From NCBI GenBank assembly GCA_026692885.1, contig JAPLNJ010000398.1, forward strand, positions 1-22,126: a stretch of 22,126 bases of DNA, in the 5' to 3' direction. How positions within the stretch are numbered: the first letter of the stretch is position 1; each line of letters opens with the position of its first letter. The DNA is from Planctomycetota bacterium. Lineage in GTDB: Bacteria > Planctomycetota > Planctomycetia > Pirellulales > Pirellulaceae. The notes below the pieces were generated by a model. The model made no database searches. It had not been told where the DNA came from and was given only the letters and a program-made list of their open reading frames with translations. Position numbers and translations under genes: made by a program. Below are positions 16,601 through 22,126 of this stretch, in pieces.

Positions 16601-16804
16601 GCCGAGCAGAAACACGCCCGCCAACGAATTCAACTGCGTCAAGAAATGGACTCGCTCGAACGTCGAAGTGTGGGTGAACTGGCTGAAGAAGGTCAAATTC
16701 GACCCTGCCTGGGCCAAAGCCAAGCAGGTCTGCCGCCTGAATCAAAGCGACGTGGCGATGGCCAAACGGTTGGGGATCAGTCCGCAGTCACTGATGAAAA
16801 ATAG
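13643..16804 (+). CDS. Secreted HzsA-like protein with beta-propeller and two CXXCH motifs
   Basis: The ATG at 13643 follows GGGAAAG by about 8 bases and begins a signal peptide (RVPRLLPVIAMLAGLCSA); 1053 residues as read. Residues about 25-150 look like a jelly-roll sugar-binding domain (FEVYINGTLAAQAAG). About 340-650 has WD/PD40-type beta-propeller repeats (YDPCYLPDGNILFVSS; LLQMNPDGTGQ). The next part resembles the HzsA-related region named after hydrazine synthase alpha. CVGCH (815-819) and CVKCHC (867-872) are haem-c attachment motifs. A c-type cytochrome-like exported protein is supported; hydrazine chemistry is not, since such paralogues are widespread in planctomycetes that do not perform anammox. 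Recognisable similarity fades near residue 1005. The remaining ~48 residues run out of frame over a small conserved gene, so the true end may be lost. Confidence 0.85.
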   Translation: MRVPRLLPVIAMLAGLCSAVRSATVEDTWQYATTDPGEGWQRQDAPQCASWKTGKAGFGTQGTPGGRIQTVWNTPDIWLRGEYVLPKEQDAAALSLEVCHDEDFEVYINGTLAAQAAGFITNYKIYPIAAEARQALRPGKNLIAVHCHQTGGGQFIDVGFTTKTVPYRAPDRELEIVSEELRPEVVANYAKRDTWQETLLAVRAKFKAADIEIDMALGSALAVELWRDFPHQTDWLMQDSPGPMSDWVAGYRDGKGDLTNFLKTGRDASLERGLIEHVLPECGSRSNEFRAALDALVTGQIQPEDRRWLDLYVLACRVRRQGRLRPLLEKTRQVLFARHHNMGDGFFAYTEYTNWPGNKYGGLCRLDLDNETSAAGDFATVTTLIPTDTGGVIRDPALSYDAHRLLFAWRQDARDQYYKIYELDLATGEKRLITGADTYGASYDPCYLPDGNILFVSSRVVQSVDCAGPDVSNFFICDRDGGRVRRVGYDQVHTLWPTVLDDGRVVYMRWDYNDRSQIYPQGLLQMNPDGTGQTEFYGNNTWEPTTLFHPCGIPGTSKVMAALGGHHNPQCGKLGIIDTAQARQGLDGVTELPSGQRPAYPREDAYAQTGDQYCYPFPLDGQSLLVSYDPIAYHLRAPGRRFDNREHMRFHLYYMTFDGRREVLSADVRISALEPIPVIARPVPAVRPSTVDFSQTTGVFHLQDIYQGPGLAGIPRDTIKKLRVVELRYREMNIGANSSSGKGGGATVVTPIAIGTGAWDVKVILGDATVYADGSAMFRVPARTPVYFQALDDKNRVIQTMRSWATLMPGEQASCVGCHEHKNQGPVVGHRTSLAMKAGPKGLAPFYGPPRGFSFAKEIQPILDQHCVKCHCADGKAKKLPLTGEPVLDARSKRYWSRAYLTLTATTAGDSRGQANELVNWISNSSEPCMIPPQSGGSTRSKLIAMHEAGHNDVKLSREELDKLAAWIDLVIPFCGDYVEANAWTDAEQKHARQRIQLRQEMDSLERRSVGELAEEGQIRPCLGQSQAGLPPESKRRGDGQTVGDQSAVTDEK

Positions 16805-16955
16805 CTCCTCACCGTCGCAACCGTGGAAGGTTTCTGTGAAGGAGTGGCTTCACCAGATCTATGCCAAACGATTCGGTCGCCATCCACCGGTTCGCGACCC
16901 CGGCCGAACCATCGCCCAGCGAACTACGGTGAAAATCATCGTTCCTATCGTTTGA
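16575..16955 (+). CDS. Small conserved planctomycete-type protein of unknown function
   Basis: The reading frame overlaps the end of the HzsA-like gene in another frame. From about 16668 it encodes a compact segment, VWVNWLKKVKFDPAWAKAK, then CRLNQSDVAMAKRLGISPQS, LMKN, PWKVSVKEWL and YAKRF. I recall this CRL...MAK-LG-P-SL-KN...WK-PV--W---Y-KR pattern from small uncharacterised proteins common in planctomycetes. The part before 16668 is a shadow of the HzsA-like gene, so the exact start is unclear (ATG at 16575, or GTG at 16668 or 16674). No clear ribosome-binding site was found. It has no signal peptide or membrane segment. No function can be assigned, and the gene may be truncated at its 5' end. 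Confidence 0.55.
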   Translation: MSRPTPGPTPSRNTPANEFNCVKKWTRSNVEVWVNWLKKVKFDPAWAKAKQVCRLNQSDVAMAKRLGISPQSLMKNSSSPSQPWKVSVKEWLHQIYAKRFGRHPPVRDPGRTIAQRTTVKIIVPIV

Positions 16956-16970
16956 CATAGTCACAATCCG

Positions 16971-17753
16971 ATGCCGGACGAACTGATGTTTGAAGGCGAC
17001 GCATACCACACCGGTCCTGAAAAAGGATGGGCTCTGCTGCGGGCCTTTCCGTCCTTCTTCTTCTACTGCCAAGATTCGGTCATTGTCTTGAAAGCGAGTT
17101 GGCGGGCCAAACACGGCAGATATGATACGGCTGCCTGGGTCGCCAGCAGCCGCAAGGTACTGCGGGCGCTCGAAAGCGTAGGGGTCAAATTCGAGATCAC
17201 CGGCGTCGACAATATCCGGAAACTTGATGCGCCCGGTGTGTTCATCGGAAACCACATGTCAATTCTGGAAACCTTTGTACTGCCCGCGATCATCGCGCCG
17301 TTTCGGGACACGACTTTTGTCGTGAAGCAGAGCCTGGTGGAATATCCTGTTTTCAAACACGTCATGCGTTCGCGAAATCCGGTTACCGTCACCAGAACCA
17401 ACCCTCGCGAGGACCTCCGAGCAATACTGGAGGGCGGTGAGCAGCGACTGAAGGCCGGTATCTCGATCGTTATTTTCCCGCAGACGACACGTACAACGGT
17501 GTTCGATCCGACGGATTTCAATTCCATAGGTGTGAAGCTGGCGAAGAAAGCCGGAGCCCCGATAGTCCCCATTGCCCTGAAGACGGATGCCTGGGGCAAC
17601 GGCAGATACCTCAAGGATTTTGGTAGAATAGGGCCTGCATCCAAGGTGCATTTTGCCTTTGGGGAACCTCTGTGGGTCAAGGATCGGGGCCGCGAAGAGC
17701 ATGAGCAGATCGTCCGCTTCATCTCCGATAAGCTGACGGAGTGGAGCACGTGA
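16971..17753 (+). CDS. PlsC-type lysophospholipid (1-acylglycerol-3-phosphate) acyltransferase
   Basis: This is a 260-residue acyltransferase of the PlsC/LPLAT fold, which would transfer an acyl chain to a lysophospholipid or related acceptor at the membrane. Block I reads GNHMSILET (His95, Glu100), block II region RSRNPVTVTRTNPRED, block III VIFPQTTRTT (169-176) and block IV KAGAPIVPIAL. The usual NHX4D is NHX4E here, and the usual FPEGTRS is FPQTTRT. I recall a subfamily with the same changes, so it is probably active, but that is memory. A hydrophobic stretch near 25-40 may anchor it. The ATG at 16971 is used; 16986 is possible. It starts 15 bases after the small gene and faces the beta-helix gene convergently. 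Confidence 0.88.
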   Translation: MPDELMFEGDAYHTGPEKGWALLRAFPSFFFYCQDSVIVLKASWRAKHGRYDTAAWVASSRKVLRALESVGVKFEITGVDNIRKLDAPGVFIGNHMSILETFVLPAIIAPFRDTTFVVKQSLVEYPVFKHVMRSRNPVTVTRTNPREDLRAILEGGEQRLKAGISIVIFPQTTRTTVFDPTDFNSIGVKLAKKAGAPIVPIALKTDAWGNGRYLKDFGRIGPASKVHFAFGEPLWVKDRGREEHEQIVRFISDKLTEWST

Positions 17754-17792
17754 AGCTTTGTCCTGACCACCTTGACTCCTGATTATTCAGGC

Positions 17793-17928
17793 AGGCCGGA
17801 ACGAGGTCGCGCAAAGCTATGCCGGAACGGCGCAACCGACACGCGCAGGAAGAACCCGCTTGGTGAAGATGCCACGCGCCGGAAGCGACCGAAGTTCCGG
17901 CAGTGCTTCCGGTTGCTTGTTCCGGCCT
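17793..17928. repeat. Inverted-repeat element between convergent genes
   Basis: AGGCCGGAAC at 17793-17802 and GTTCCGGCCT at 17919-17928 are perfect complements. Between them are further GCCGGAAC/GTTCCGGC and GCGCAACCG/CGGTTGC words in both orientations, giving a diffuse, imperfect palindrome of about 136 bases. It fills almost all of the gap between the stops of the acyltransferase (plus) and beta-helix (minus) genes, where a bidirectional transcript-end structure would be expected. Confidence 0.6.
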
Positions 17929-17956
17929 ACAGGAGCATGAATAATCCGGGTTGACA

Positions 17957-20900
17957 TCACGGCCGGGCTGCGGCAGAAGTGATCCAGACGTAGTCGAACC
18001 GGCAGGTCCCGGTCAGGGGTTGGCCGGTGGCCAGGTCCAGCCGCAGTTGCCGCAGATGGCCCTTCCAGGCCGGGACGGCGGACATGTCCAAAGCGTAGGT
18101 CCGGCTGCCGTTGTCGTTGGCTACGACGGTGAAGGTCCGGCTTTTGGCAGCGTCCCAGACCCCGTCCGCTTCCGTCGTGAACTTCAGACGCAGCTGCTCC
18201 GCCGGGGTGTGGTTCTGGAACCGGATGGTGACCGTCTGGTGCCCGGTCAGATCGACTCCGAGGTGGTCGGGCGAGAGCAGGTGGGCGTCGGAGCTGTTTT
18301 CGATGGCCACCACGTAGTAGCCGCCAGCAACGTAGTTCACGGGATGGGAAGTGGTCGGCCAGTCCTGGTTCGGCCACTGCTGGATGCGCGTGCCCAGATT
18401 CATCTCGGTCCAGCCGGCTTTGTCCAGATTCGTGTTGAACTCCCAGGCCGCGGCGACCGAGGTGCCCGCGGGCAGGACGTGCACCACGACCAGGTCGCTG
18501 AGCCAGAACTCGCCGTCGTCGGCCACGAGGCGCAGGAGGTAGTCGCCCGGCCTGTCGAAGGTGGCCATCGTGCCGGGTGCTCGGACATCGTCGAACGCCA
18601 CGGAACCAGGCCCCTCGAGTACTTCCCAGGCAATCGACAGCGGTTGGCCCGCGGGTTGGCCGTCGTCGCTCACGCTTCCCAACAGGCGAACTCTCCGCTG
18701 GTCGATGCGGATGTCGGCCCCGGCGTCAACGACCGGGGGCCGGTTGAAGGGCCTCGCGCGGTTGAGCTCCTCGACGGTGGCATACGAGGTGTTGTCGCGC
18801 AGCGTCCAAGAGGTCAGCTCGGGGGCCTCGTTGATGAAGAACTCGATACCCGGCAGGGTGACGTAGCCATTGCCGTGGATCAACCCCGTGCTGCAACAGA
18901 CCGCGGGGTCGCGCACCCCTCCCCAGATGAAGATTTCCGACGGTCCCAGTTTCTTCGCCGTGTTGTTCTGGATGAAACGCGAATTCCTGATCTCCAGGTT
19001 CGTGGGTTGGGGCGACTTCAGTCCCAAGACCTCGATCGCAGCCCCGGCATTGTTCTGGAAGGTGCAATGCTCGATCAGGCAGCCGTTCCCGCGGTTCTCA
19101 AAGTCGATACCACCCTGGTCGTGACTGCCGGAATCGGGCTGGTTTCGGAACAGGCAATTACGAATGATCAGGCCCTGGGGATCGCCCAGCATGATGCCCA
19201 TGGTGCCGGCGCTGGCGTGCCAGCCGGCCGCGTCGAAGATGCTGTTCCGCAGCACCGCGCGGCGGACGTCGACCACAAACGGATGGGGTGAGGTGTTGTG
19301 GACGAAATTGTCGTGGCAGAAGACACGCTCGATGATCGCGTCGTCCCCGCGCACAAAGTATCCCGATGAGCACTGAAACATCTCGCAGTCTCTCAGCACC
19401 AGATCCGTGGCCGTCGCACCGGTGATGGCGATTCCGACAGAGAGGCTCAGTCCGTCGCCCGTGGGACCCTGGCGGTCGCGCCATTCGGGGATCCCGTGGG
19501 CGTTCGGCCGATAGAGCCCTTCAATGTGATGGGCGATGCAGTCTTCGATCAGCAGTCCGCGATGTCCGGATTCCGTATAGCTGACGATCAGGCCCTTGGC
19601 GGCGTGGCACACCACCAGACTACGGATGCGGAGGAAGTCGGGATTCCGCACCAGAGCACAGCGATCGCCGAGGTCCCAGTTCCGGCGAATGGTCGGGCGC
19701 GGCCCGCTGCCATACGCCCCGATCTCCGCCCAGTTGTCCGCGGTGCCGCGCGCGGAGACGGTGAGTTCCTGGTTGAGCATGCTCCCGCGTCGGATGAGGA
19801 GCCTTTCTCCGGGGCCGAGGGTCCGAGCGTTGACGTTCGTGAAATCCTGCCAGGGCGCATCCGACGACGTGCCGGAGTTGGCGTTGTTGCCGGCCGCACT
19901 GTCGACGTAATACGTCACGGCAGTGGCTGCATCGGCACGGGGCGGCACGAGCCTTGTCGAGGCGGAAGTCGGCGGGCCAGCCTCGCTCGGGAAGAACACC
20001 AGGGGATGTCTGGACGTCACGGGCGGACTGTCGGCCGCAGTCACCCGGATCTCCGCGGTACCGATGCTCGCCGTATCGGCTGCGACGGTCCAGGCGATCG
20101 TCTTTTCGGCCCCCGTCGGCAGGCTGCCCAGTTCGTGGACCGCTGCGCCGAGGCAACGTGTGCCGGGTGGCAGTTCGAAACGGACGACAACCTGCTCGGT
20201 GCCCGTGCCGACGTTGCGGATCGACGTGGTCAGCTGCTCCGGACGTCCGACGCAGAGAATGGCGTGCTCCTGCCTCGCGTCGCGTACCAGCAGGGTGGGG
20301 AGTCTGGGATTCTCGATCTTCAGGTTGTCGATCCGTCCGCCGAGACCGCCGATCACCAGCGGATTGTCGGTAGGTTTCGGGAGCCCGGACCGAACCACGC
20401 GAGTCCGCCGACCGTTGACATCCAAGGTCAGGGCCAACCCGTCCCACCTGGCCGTCAACCGATACCATCGTCCCGGGACCACGCGTTGGTCCGAACACAC
20501 CCGCGGCTCCCAGCCGTCGAGATTTACGAAGAAAGCAAAACATCCCCCTTCCTCCGGCGAATTCACGCGGAGCTGGTACTCCCCATTCTTGATGGCGATG
20601 ATGCGGCTGCCGGCCGGTGTCTGTTCGAAGTACAAGGAGCCGTCGATGCGGAACCCTGGCGCCAGTTGCAGCTGGGGATGGCTCGCAACGTGGACGCTTC
20701 TGGAGCCGGACTTGAGTGCCTGTCCGCCCGGGACCGGCGCGAACTCAACATCCTTTCCCAGCAGATCGTACCCGTGGCCGGAAGAGTCGTGGAGGTTGCC
20801 GTCGAACAGCCACTGTGCGACACCGGAGAACTGGGCGCCGGGGTTCTCGATGCGCAGCTCGTCCAGGATGCCCGCGAACGGTCCCAGCTCGAGCGGCTCA

Positions 20901-21442
20901 CCCGACCCCGCCGGAACCCCCGACCGCCGCTCGCTGACGCGCTGGCCATCGACGTCAATCCAGATCTCCTTGCCGTCCCAGCCCGCCAGCAGGTGATACC
21001 AGACGCCCACCTGGGCCACTGTTTTGGAGCGGACCCTCGGTTCCCATTGGCCCAGGTGCAGGAAGAACGAGAACTGTCCTCCTTCGCGCGGCGGATCCAC
21101 GCGGAGCTGATAGGCGCCTTCCTTGATCAGCAGTTGCTGCCAGCTTGTGCCGAGGGCCTCGAGTTTAGCCCAGCATTCGATCCGCAGTCCCGGTGCCGGC
21201 CGGAGTTCCGGACTGTCGGGCACGACCACCGCGTCTCGGCCAAATTGCAGTCCTTGGGCGCTGTGGCCGGGCGCGAAGGAGGGGGCATTTGCAAAGGCGT
21301 CGTTGCTTCGCCCAGACCGGTCCAGCAGATCGCCATCGAAGTTCCAGACCGCTACCGCGGGCCGCTCTTCGCCAAGGAGTTGACTCACCGAGCCGGCCAG
21401 GAGGACGATGAACACACCTGTTGCAAGGGAATAACGGTTCAC
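17957..21442 (-). CDS. Large secreted LamG-LamG-beta-helix-PKD-like protein
   Basis: Starting at a GTG (21442) with AAGG 7 bases upstream and a signal peptide (RYSLATGVFIVLLAGSVS), the protein has 1161 residues. Two LamG/concanavalin-type domains (about 27-200 and 207-380) are internal duplicates. They share YQLRV.PPREGG-like and WEPRV segments. An Ig/CARDB-like domain follows (about 385-485). A right-handed beta-helix begins at TYYVDSAAGNNANSGTSS (510-527), typical of polysaccharide lyase/hydrolase-like helices, and runs to about 860. A PKD-like domain (about 885-985) and a C-terminal jelly-roll, possibly carbohydrate-binding, domain complete it. Extracellular glycan binding or degradation is inferred; no catalytic residues could be fixed. 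The open frame upstream of 21442 is repeat DNA. Confidence 0.85.
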   Translation of the reverse strand: MNRYSLATGVFIVLLAGSVSQLLGEERPAVAVWNFDGDLLDRSGRSNDAFANAPSFAPGHSAQGLQFGRDAVVVPDSPELRPAPGLRIECWAKLEALGTSWQQLLIKEGAYQLRVDPPREGGQFSFFLHLGQWEPRVRSKTVAQVGVWYHLLAGWDGKEIWIDVDGQRVSERRSGVPAGSGEPLELGPFAGILDELRIENPGAQFSGVAQWLFDGNLHDSSGHGYDLLGKDVEFAPVPGGQALKSGSRSVHVASHPQLQLAPGFRIDGSLYFEQTPAGSRIIAIKNGEYQLRVNSPEEGGCFAFFVNLDGWEPRVCSDQRVVPGRWYRLTARWDGLALTLDVNGRRTRVVRSGLPKPTDNPLVIGGLGGRIDNLKIENPRLPTLLVRDARQEHAILCVGRPEQLTTSIRNVGTGTEQVVVRFELPPGTRCLGAAVHELGSLPTGAEKTIAWTVAADTASIGTAEIRVTAADSPPVTSRHPLVFFPSEAGPPTSASTRLVPPRADAATAVTYYVDSAAGNNANSGTSSDAPWQDFTNVNARTLGPGERLLIRRGSMLNQELTVSARGTADNWAEIGAYGSGPRPTIRRNWDLGDRCALVRNPDFLRIRSLVVCHAAKGLIVSYTESGHRGLLIEDCIAHHIEGLYRPNAHGIPEWRDRQGPTGDGLSLSVGIAITGATATDLVLRDCEMFQCSSGYFVRGDDAIIERVFCHDNFVHNTSPHPFVVDVRRAVLRNSIFDAAGWHASAGTMGIMLGDPQGLIIRNCLFRNQPDSGSHDQGGIDFENRGNGCLIEHCTFQNNAGAAIEVLGLKSPQPTNLEIRNSRFIQNNTAKKLGPSEIFIWGGVRDPAVCCSTGLIHGNGYVTLPGIEFFINEAPELTSWTLRDNTSYATVEELNRARPFNRPPVVDAGADIRIDQRRVRLLGSVSDDGQPAGQPLSIAWEVLEGPGSVAFDDVRAPGTMATFDRPGDYLLRLVADDGEFWLSDLVVVHVLPAGTSVAAAWEFNTNLDKAGWTEMNLGTRIQQWPNQDWPTTSHPVNYVAGGYYVVAIENSSDAHLLSPDHLGVDLTGHQTVTIRFQNHTPAEQLRLKFTTEADGVWDAAKSRTFTVVANDNGSRTYALDMSAVPAWKGHLRQLRLDLATGQPLTGTCRFDYVWITSAAARP

Positions 21443-21449
21443 CTGATTG

Positions 21450-21453
21450 CCTT
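21450..21453 (-). promoter_or_regulatory. Ribosome-binding site fixing the GTG start of the beta-helix gene
   Basis: AAGG on the minus strand, 7 bases before the GTG at 21442 that opens a signal peptide. It argues against the 78-codon upstream extension, which passes through inverted repeats. Confidence 0.6.
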
Positions 21454-21521
21454 TGTTCTTAAGGTTCCGCTTCACCGGGTTCGCGCCTTTGTCAGAACCA
21501 CCGGGACTGTGCGACGGTCGC

Positions 21522-21640
21522 CTGAGGCGAGCGGCAGGAAATAACTTACCCAACTCAATGTAGGATGGTCTTCCAAGACCGTCCCGATCGGCCTGGAAAG
21601 GCCGACCTACGGGTAAGTTATTATCTGCCGCTCGCCTGAG
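21522..21640. repeat. Palindromic element nested inside a second inverted repeat
   Basis: Outer arms at 21522-21551 and 21611-21640 match at 27 of 30 bases as reverse complements, each holding AGGCGAGCGGCAG and AATAACTTACCC. Inside, 21560-21610 is another imperfect palindrome starting GTAGGATGGTCTTCCAAGAC and ending GGCCTGGAAAGGCCGACCTA-C. Its right half resembles the arms of the palindrome at 10039-10086. The structure lies upstream of the beta-helix gene and would be in its leader if transcription starts further out. Confidence 0.75.
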
Positions 21641-21690
21641 CAGACGGAGTTTTGTCGTCAGACGGGGTCCTGTCAAGCGCCCTCCCCGGC

Positions 21691-21810
21691 CTTGATCATA
21701 AGGTTGCGCATCGTAACCCGACGCCTCAGCGAGGAAGAGCGGCGTTTCCTCGCTGACGCGTCGGGTTACGATGATCCGCTGCTAGAGTTTTGCGCAACCG
21801 TATGATCAAG
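21691..21810. repeat. Second nested palindrome, TTGATCAT outer and GTAACCCGACGC inner arms
   Basis: Outer arms at 21691-21710 and 21791-21810 (CTTGATCATAAGGTTGCGCA and its complement) agree at 19 of 20 bases. Inner arms at 21711-21735 and 21747-21771, beginning TCGTAACCCGACGC, agree at 24 of 25. The inner element abuts the left outer arm but leaves 19 bases on the right, as if it had inserted off-centre. Near-direct repeats CAAGCGCCCTCCCCGG (from 21674) and CAAGAGCGCCCTGCCCGG (from 21807) flank the whole. Confidence 0.75.
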
Positions 21811-22126
21811 AGCGCCCTGCCCGGTCATCGAACCGGCTTTGCCGAACTCGGACAACGTCCTAGTGGAAGAACTCGTCCCACCTGGTGGCGTGGCGGTCCG
21901 CTACCTGCCCAGCCGGTCCGTTGCGGGTGAGCCGCAAGGCGCTAGCCGCGGGTTCCTAGCACCAAACGGTTTTTCGGGTGATTCGCATTAAGTTTGACAT
22001 TTTATGGTTTGCCCGCCCCCACCGACCCCGCGTCGGTGGAGCGATGACTGAAGGCTAATCGGGCCGACGAAGAAACACCGCCGCATCCCGCCTCCGGCCC
22101 CGCCCGACCGCCGCGTACGCGGCGGT
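21811..22126. other. Gene-free right end with small palindromes
   Basis: No protein frame is convincing. Seen here are a GAGCCGCAAGGCGCTAGCCG word near 21930-21950, of a kind I recall as a dispersed planctomycete repeat; a hairpin at 22019-22039 (CCACCGAC/GTCGGTGG, 5-base loop); and a perfect 20-base palindrome, ACCGCCGCGTACGCGGCGGT, at 22107-22126 that ends exactly at the window edge. An AT-richer patch (about 21980-22010) separates the two. Confidence 0.5.

Noticed and set aside
13643..16804. True hydrazine synthase subunit, implying an anammox organism
   Set aside because: HzsA-like domains occur in many planctomycetes that do not perform anammox. No HzsB/HzsC or hydrazine dehydrogenase gene is nearby, and the sugar-binding domain points elsewhere.
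16952..16957. TTGACA as a -35 box for the acyltransferase gene
   Set aside because: It lies only 14 bases before the start codon, leaving no room for a spacer and -10 box.
17951..19291. 446-codon plus-strand open frame at the end of the beta-helix gene
   Set aside because: Shadow of the minus-strand gene, with no motif and no start signal.
19496..21544. 682-codon plus-strand open frame opposite the beta-helix gene
   Set aside because: There are no recognisable domains or ribosome-binding site, and it lies wholly antisense to a gene with clear LamG and beta-helix domains.
21443..21676. 78-codon 5' extension of the beta-helix gene
   Set aside because: It runs through nested inverted repeats and hides the signal peptide that begins at the GTG at 21442.
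21993..22007. TTGACAT followed by TTTATGG as a promoter near the right end
   Set aside because: The spacing between the two words is only a few bases and no gene follows within the window.

Overview
This 22.1 kb, GC-rich window looks like the chromosome of a planctomycete, probably of the Pirellulales/Gemmatales type. The evidence is a combination: an ECF sigma factor gene overlapping a membrane-anchored DUF1549/DUF1553 protein, a large secreted HzsA-like/c-type-cytochrome-like protein, a Tat-targeted TIM-barrel sugar isomerase-like protein, giant secreted LamG/beta-helix proteins, and many intergenic palindromic repeats. No name can be given below phylum from sequence alone. No tRNA, rRNA, CRISPR array or complete insertion sequence was seen.

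Layout. 1-1140: a decayed IS4-type transposase start and a repeat-only stretch. 1141-3238 (minus): sucC-sucD, succinyl-CoA synthetase. 3374-6005 (minus): ECF sigma factor gene overlapping a gene for an anti-sigma-like, single-pass membrane protein with a CXXCH-bearing DUF1549/DUF1553 exterior. 6006-6864: non-coding, with three inverted-repeat structures. 6865-9987 (minus): secreted GH20-like hexosaminidase. 10083-12026 (minus): soluble hybrid histidine kinase (REC-PAS-HisKA-HATPase-REC), with a wrecked kinase fragment upstream. 12535-13482 (plus): Tat-exported sugar isomerase/epimerase-like protein. 13643-16804 (plus): HzsA-like, two-CXXCH secreted protein whose 3' end runs out of frame across a small conserved gene (16575-16955). 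16971-17753 (plus): PlsC-type acyltransferase. 17957-21442 (minus): 1161-residue secreted LamG-LamG-beta-helix-PKD-like protein. 21443-22126: nested palindromes and no gene.

How the genes fit together. sucCD is housekeeping TCA-cycle metabolism. The sigma factor and its overlapping partner form a clear regulatory pair. The remaining large proteins are mostly exported and fit breakdown or binding of complex polysaccharides plus periplasmic redox chemistry, but they lie on both strands with repeat-filled gaps and are not one operon. Several open frames extend 5' through repeat palindromes. Ribosome-binding sites and signal peptides show the true starts lie further in: 9987 for the GH20 gene, 21442 for the beta-helix gene, 13643 for the HzsA-like gene and 5488 for the DUF1549 gene.

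The points most worth a second look are the sigma/anti-sigma-CXXCH fusion, the HzsA-like gene that appears to have lost its own end against a small planctomycete gene, and the dense families of nested or covarying palindromes. No complete, clearly new multi-gene system is visible.
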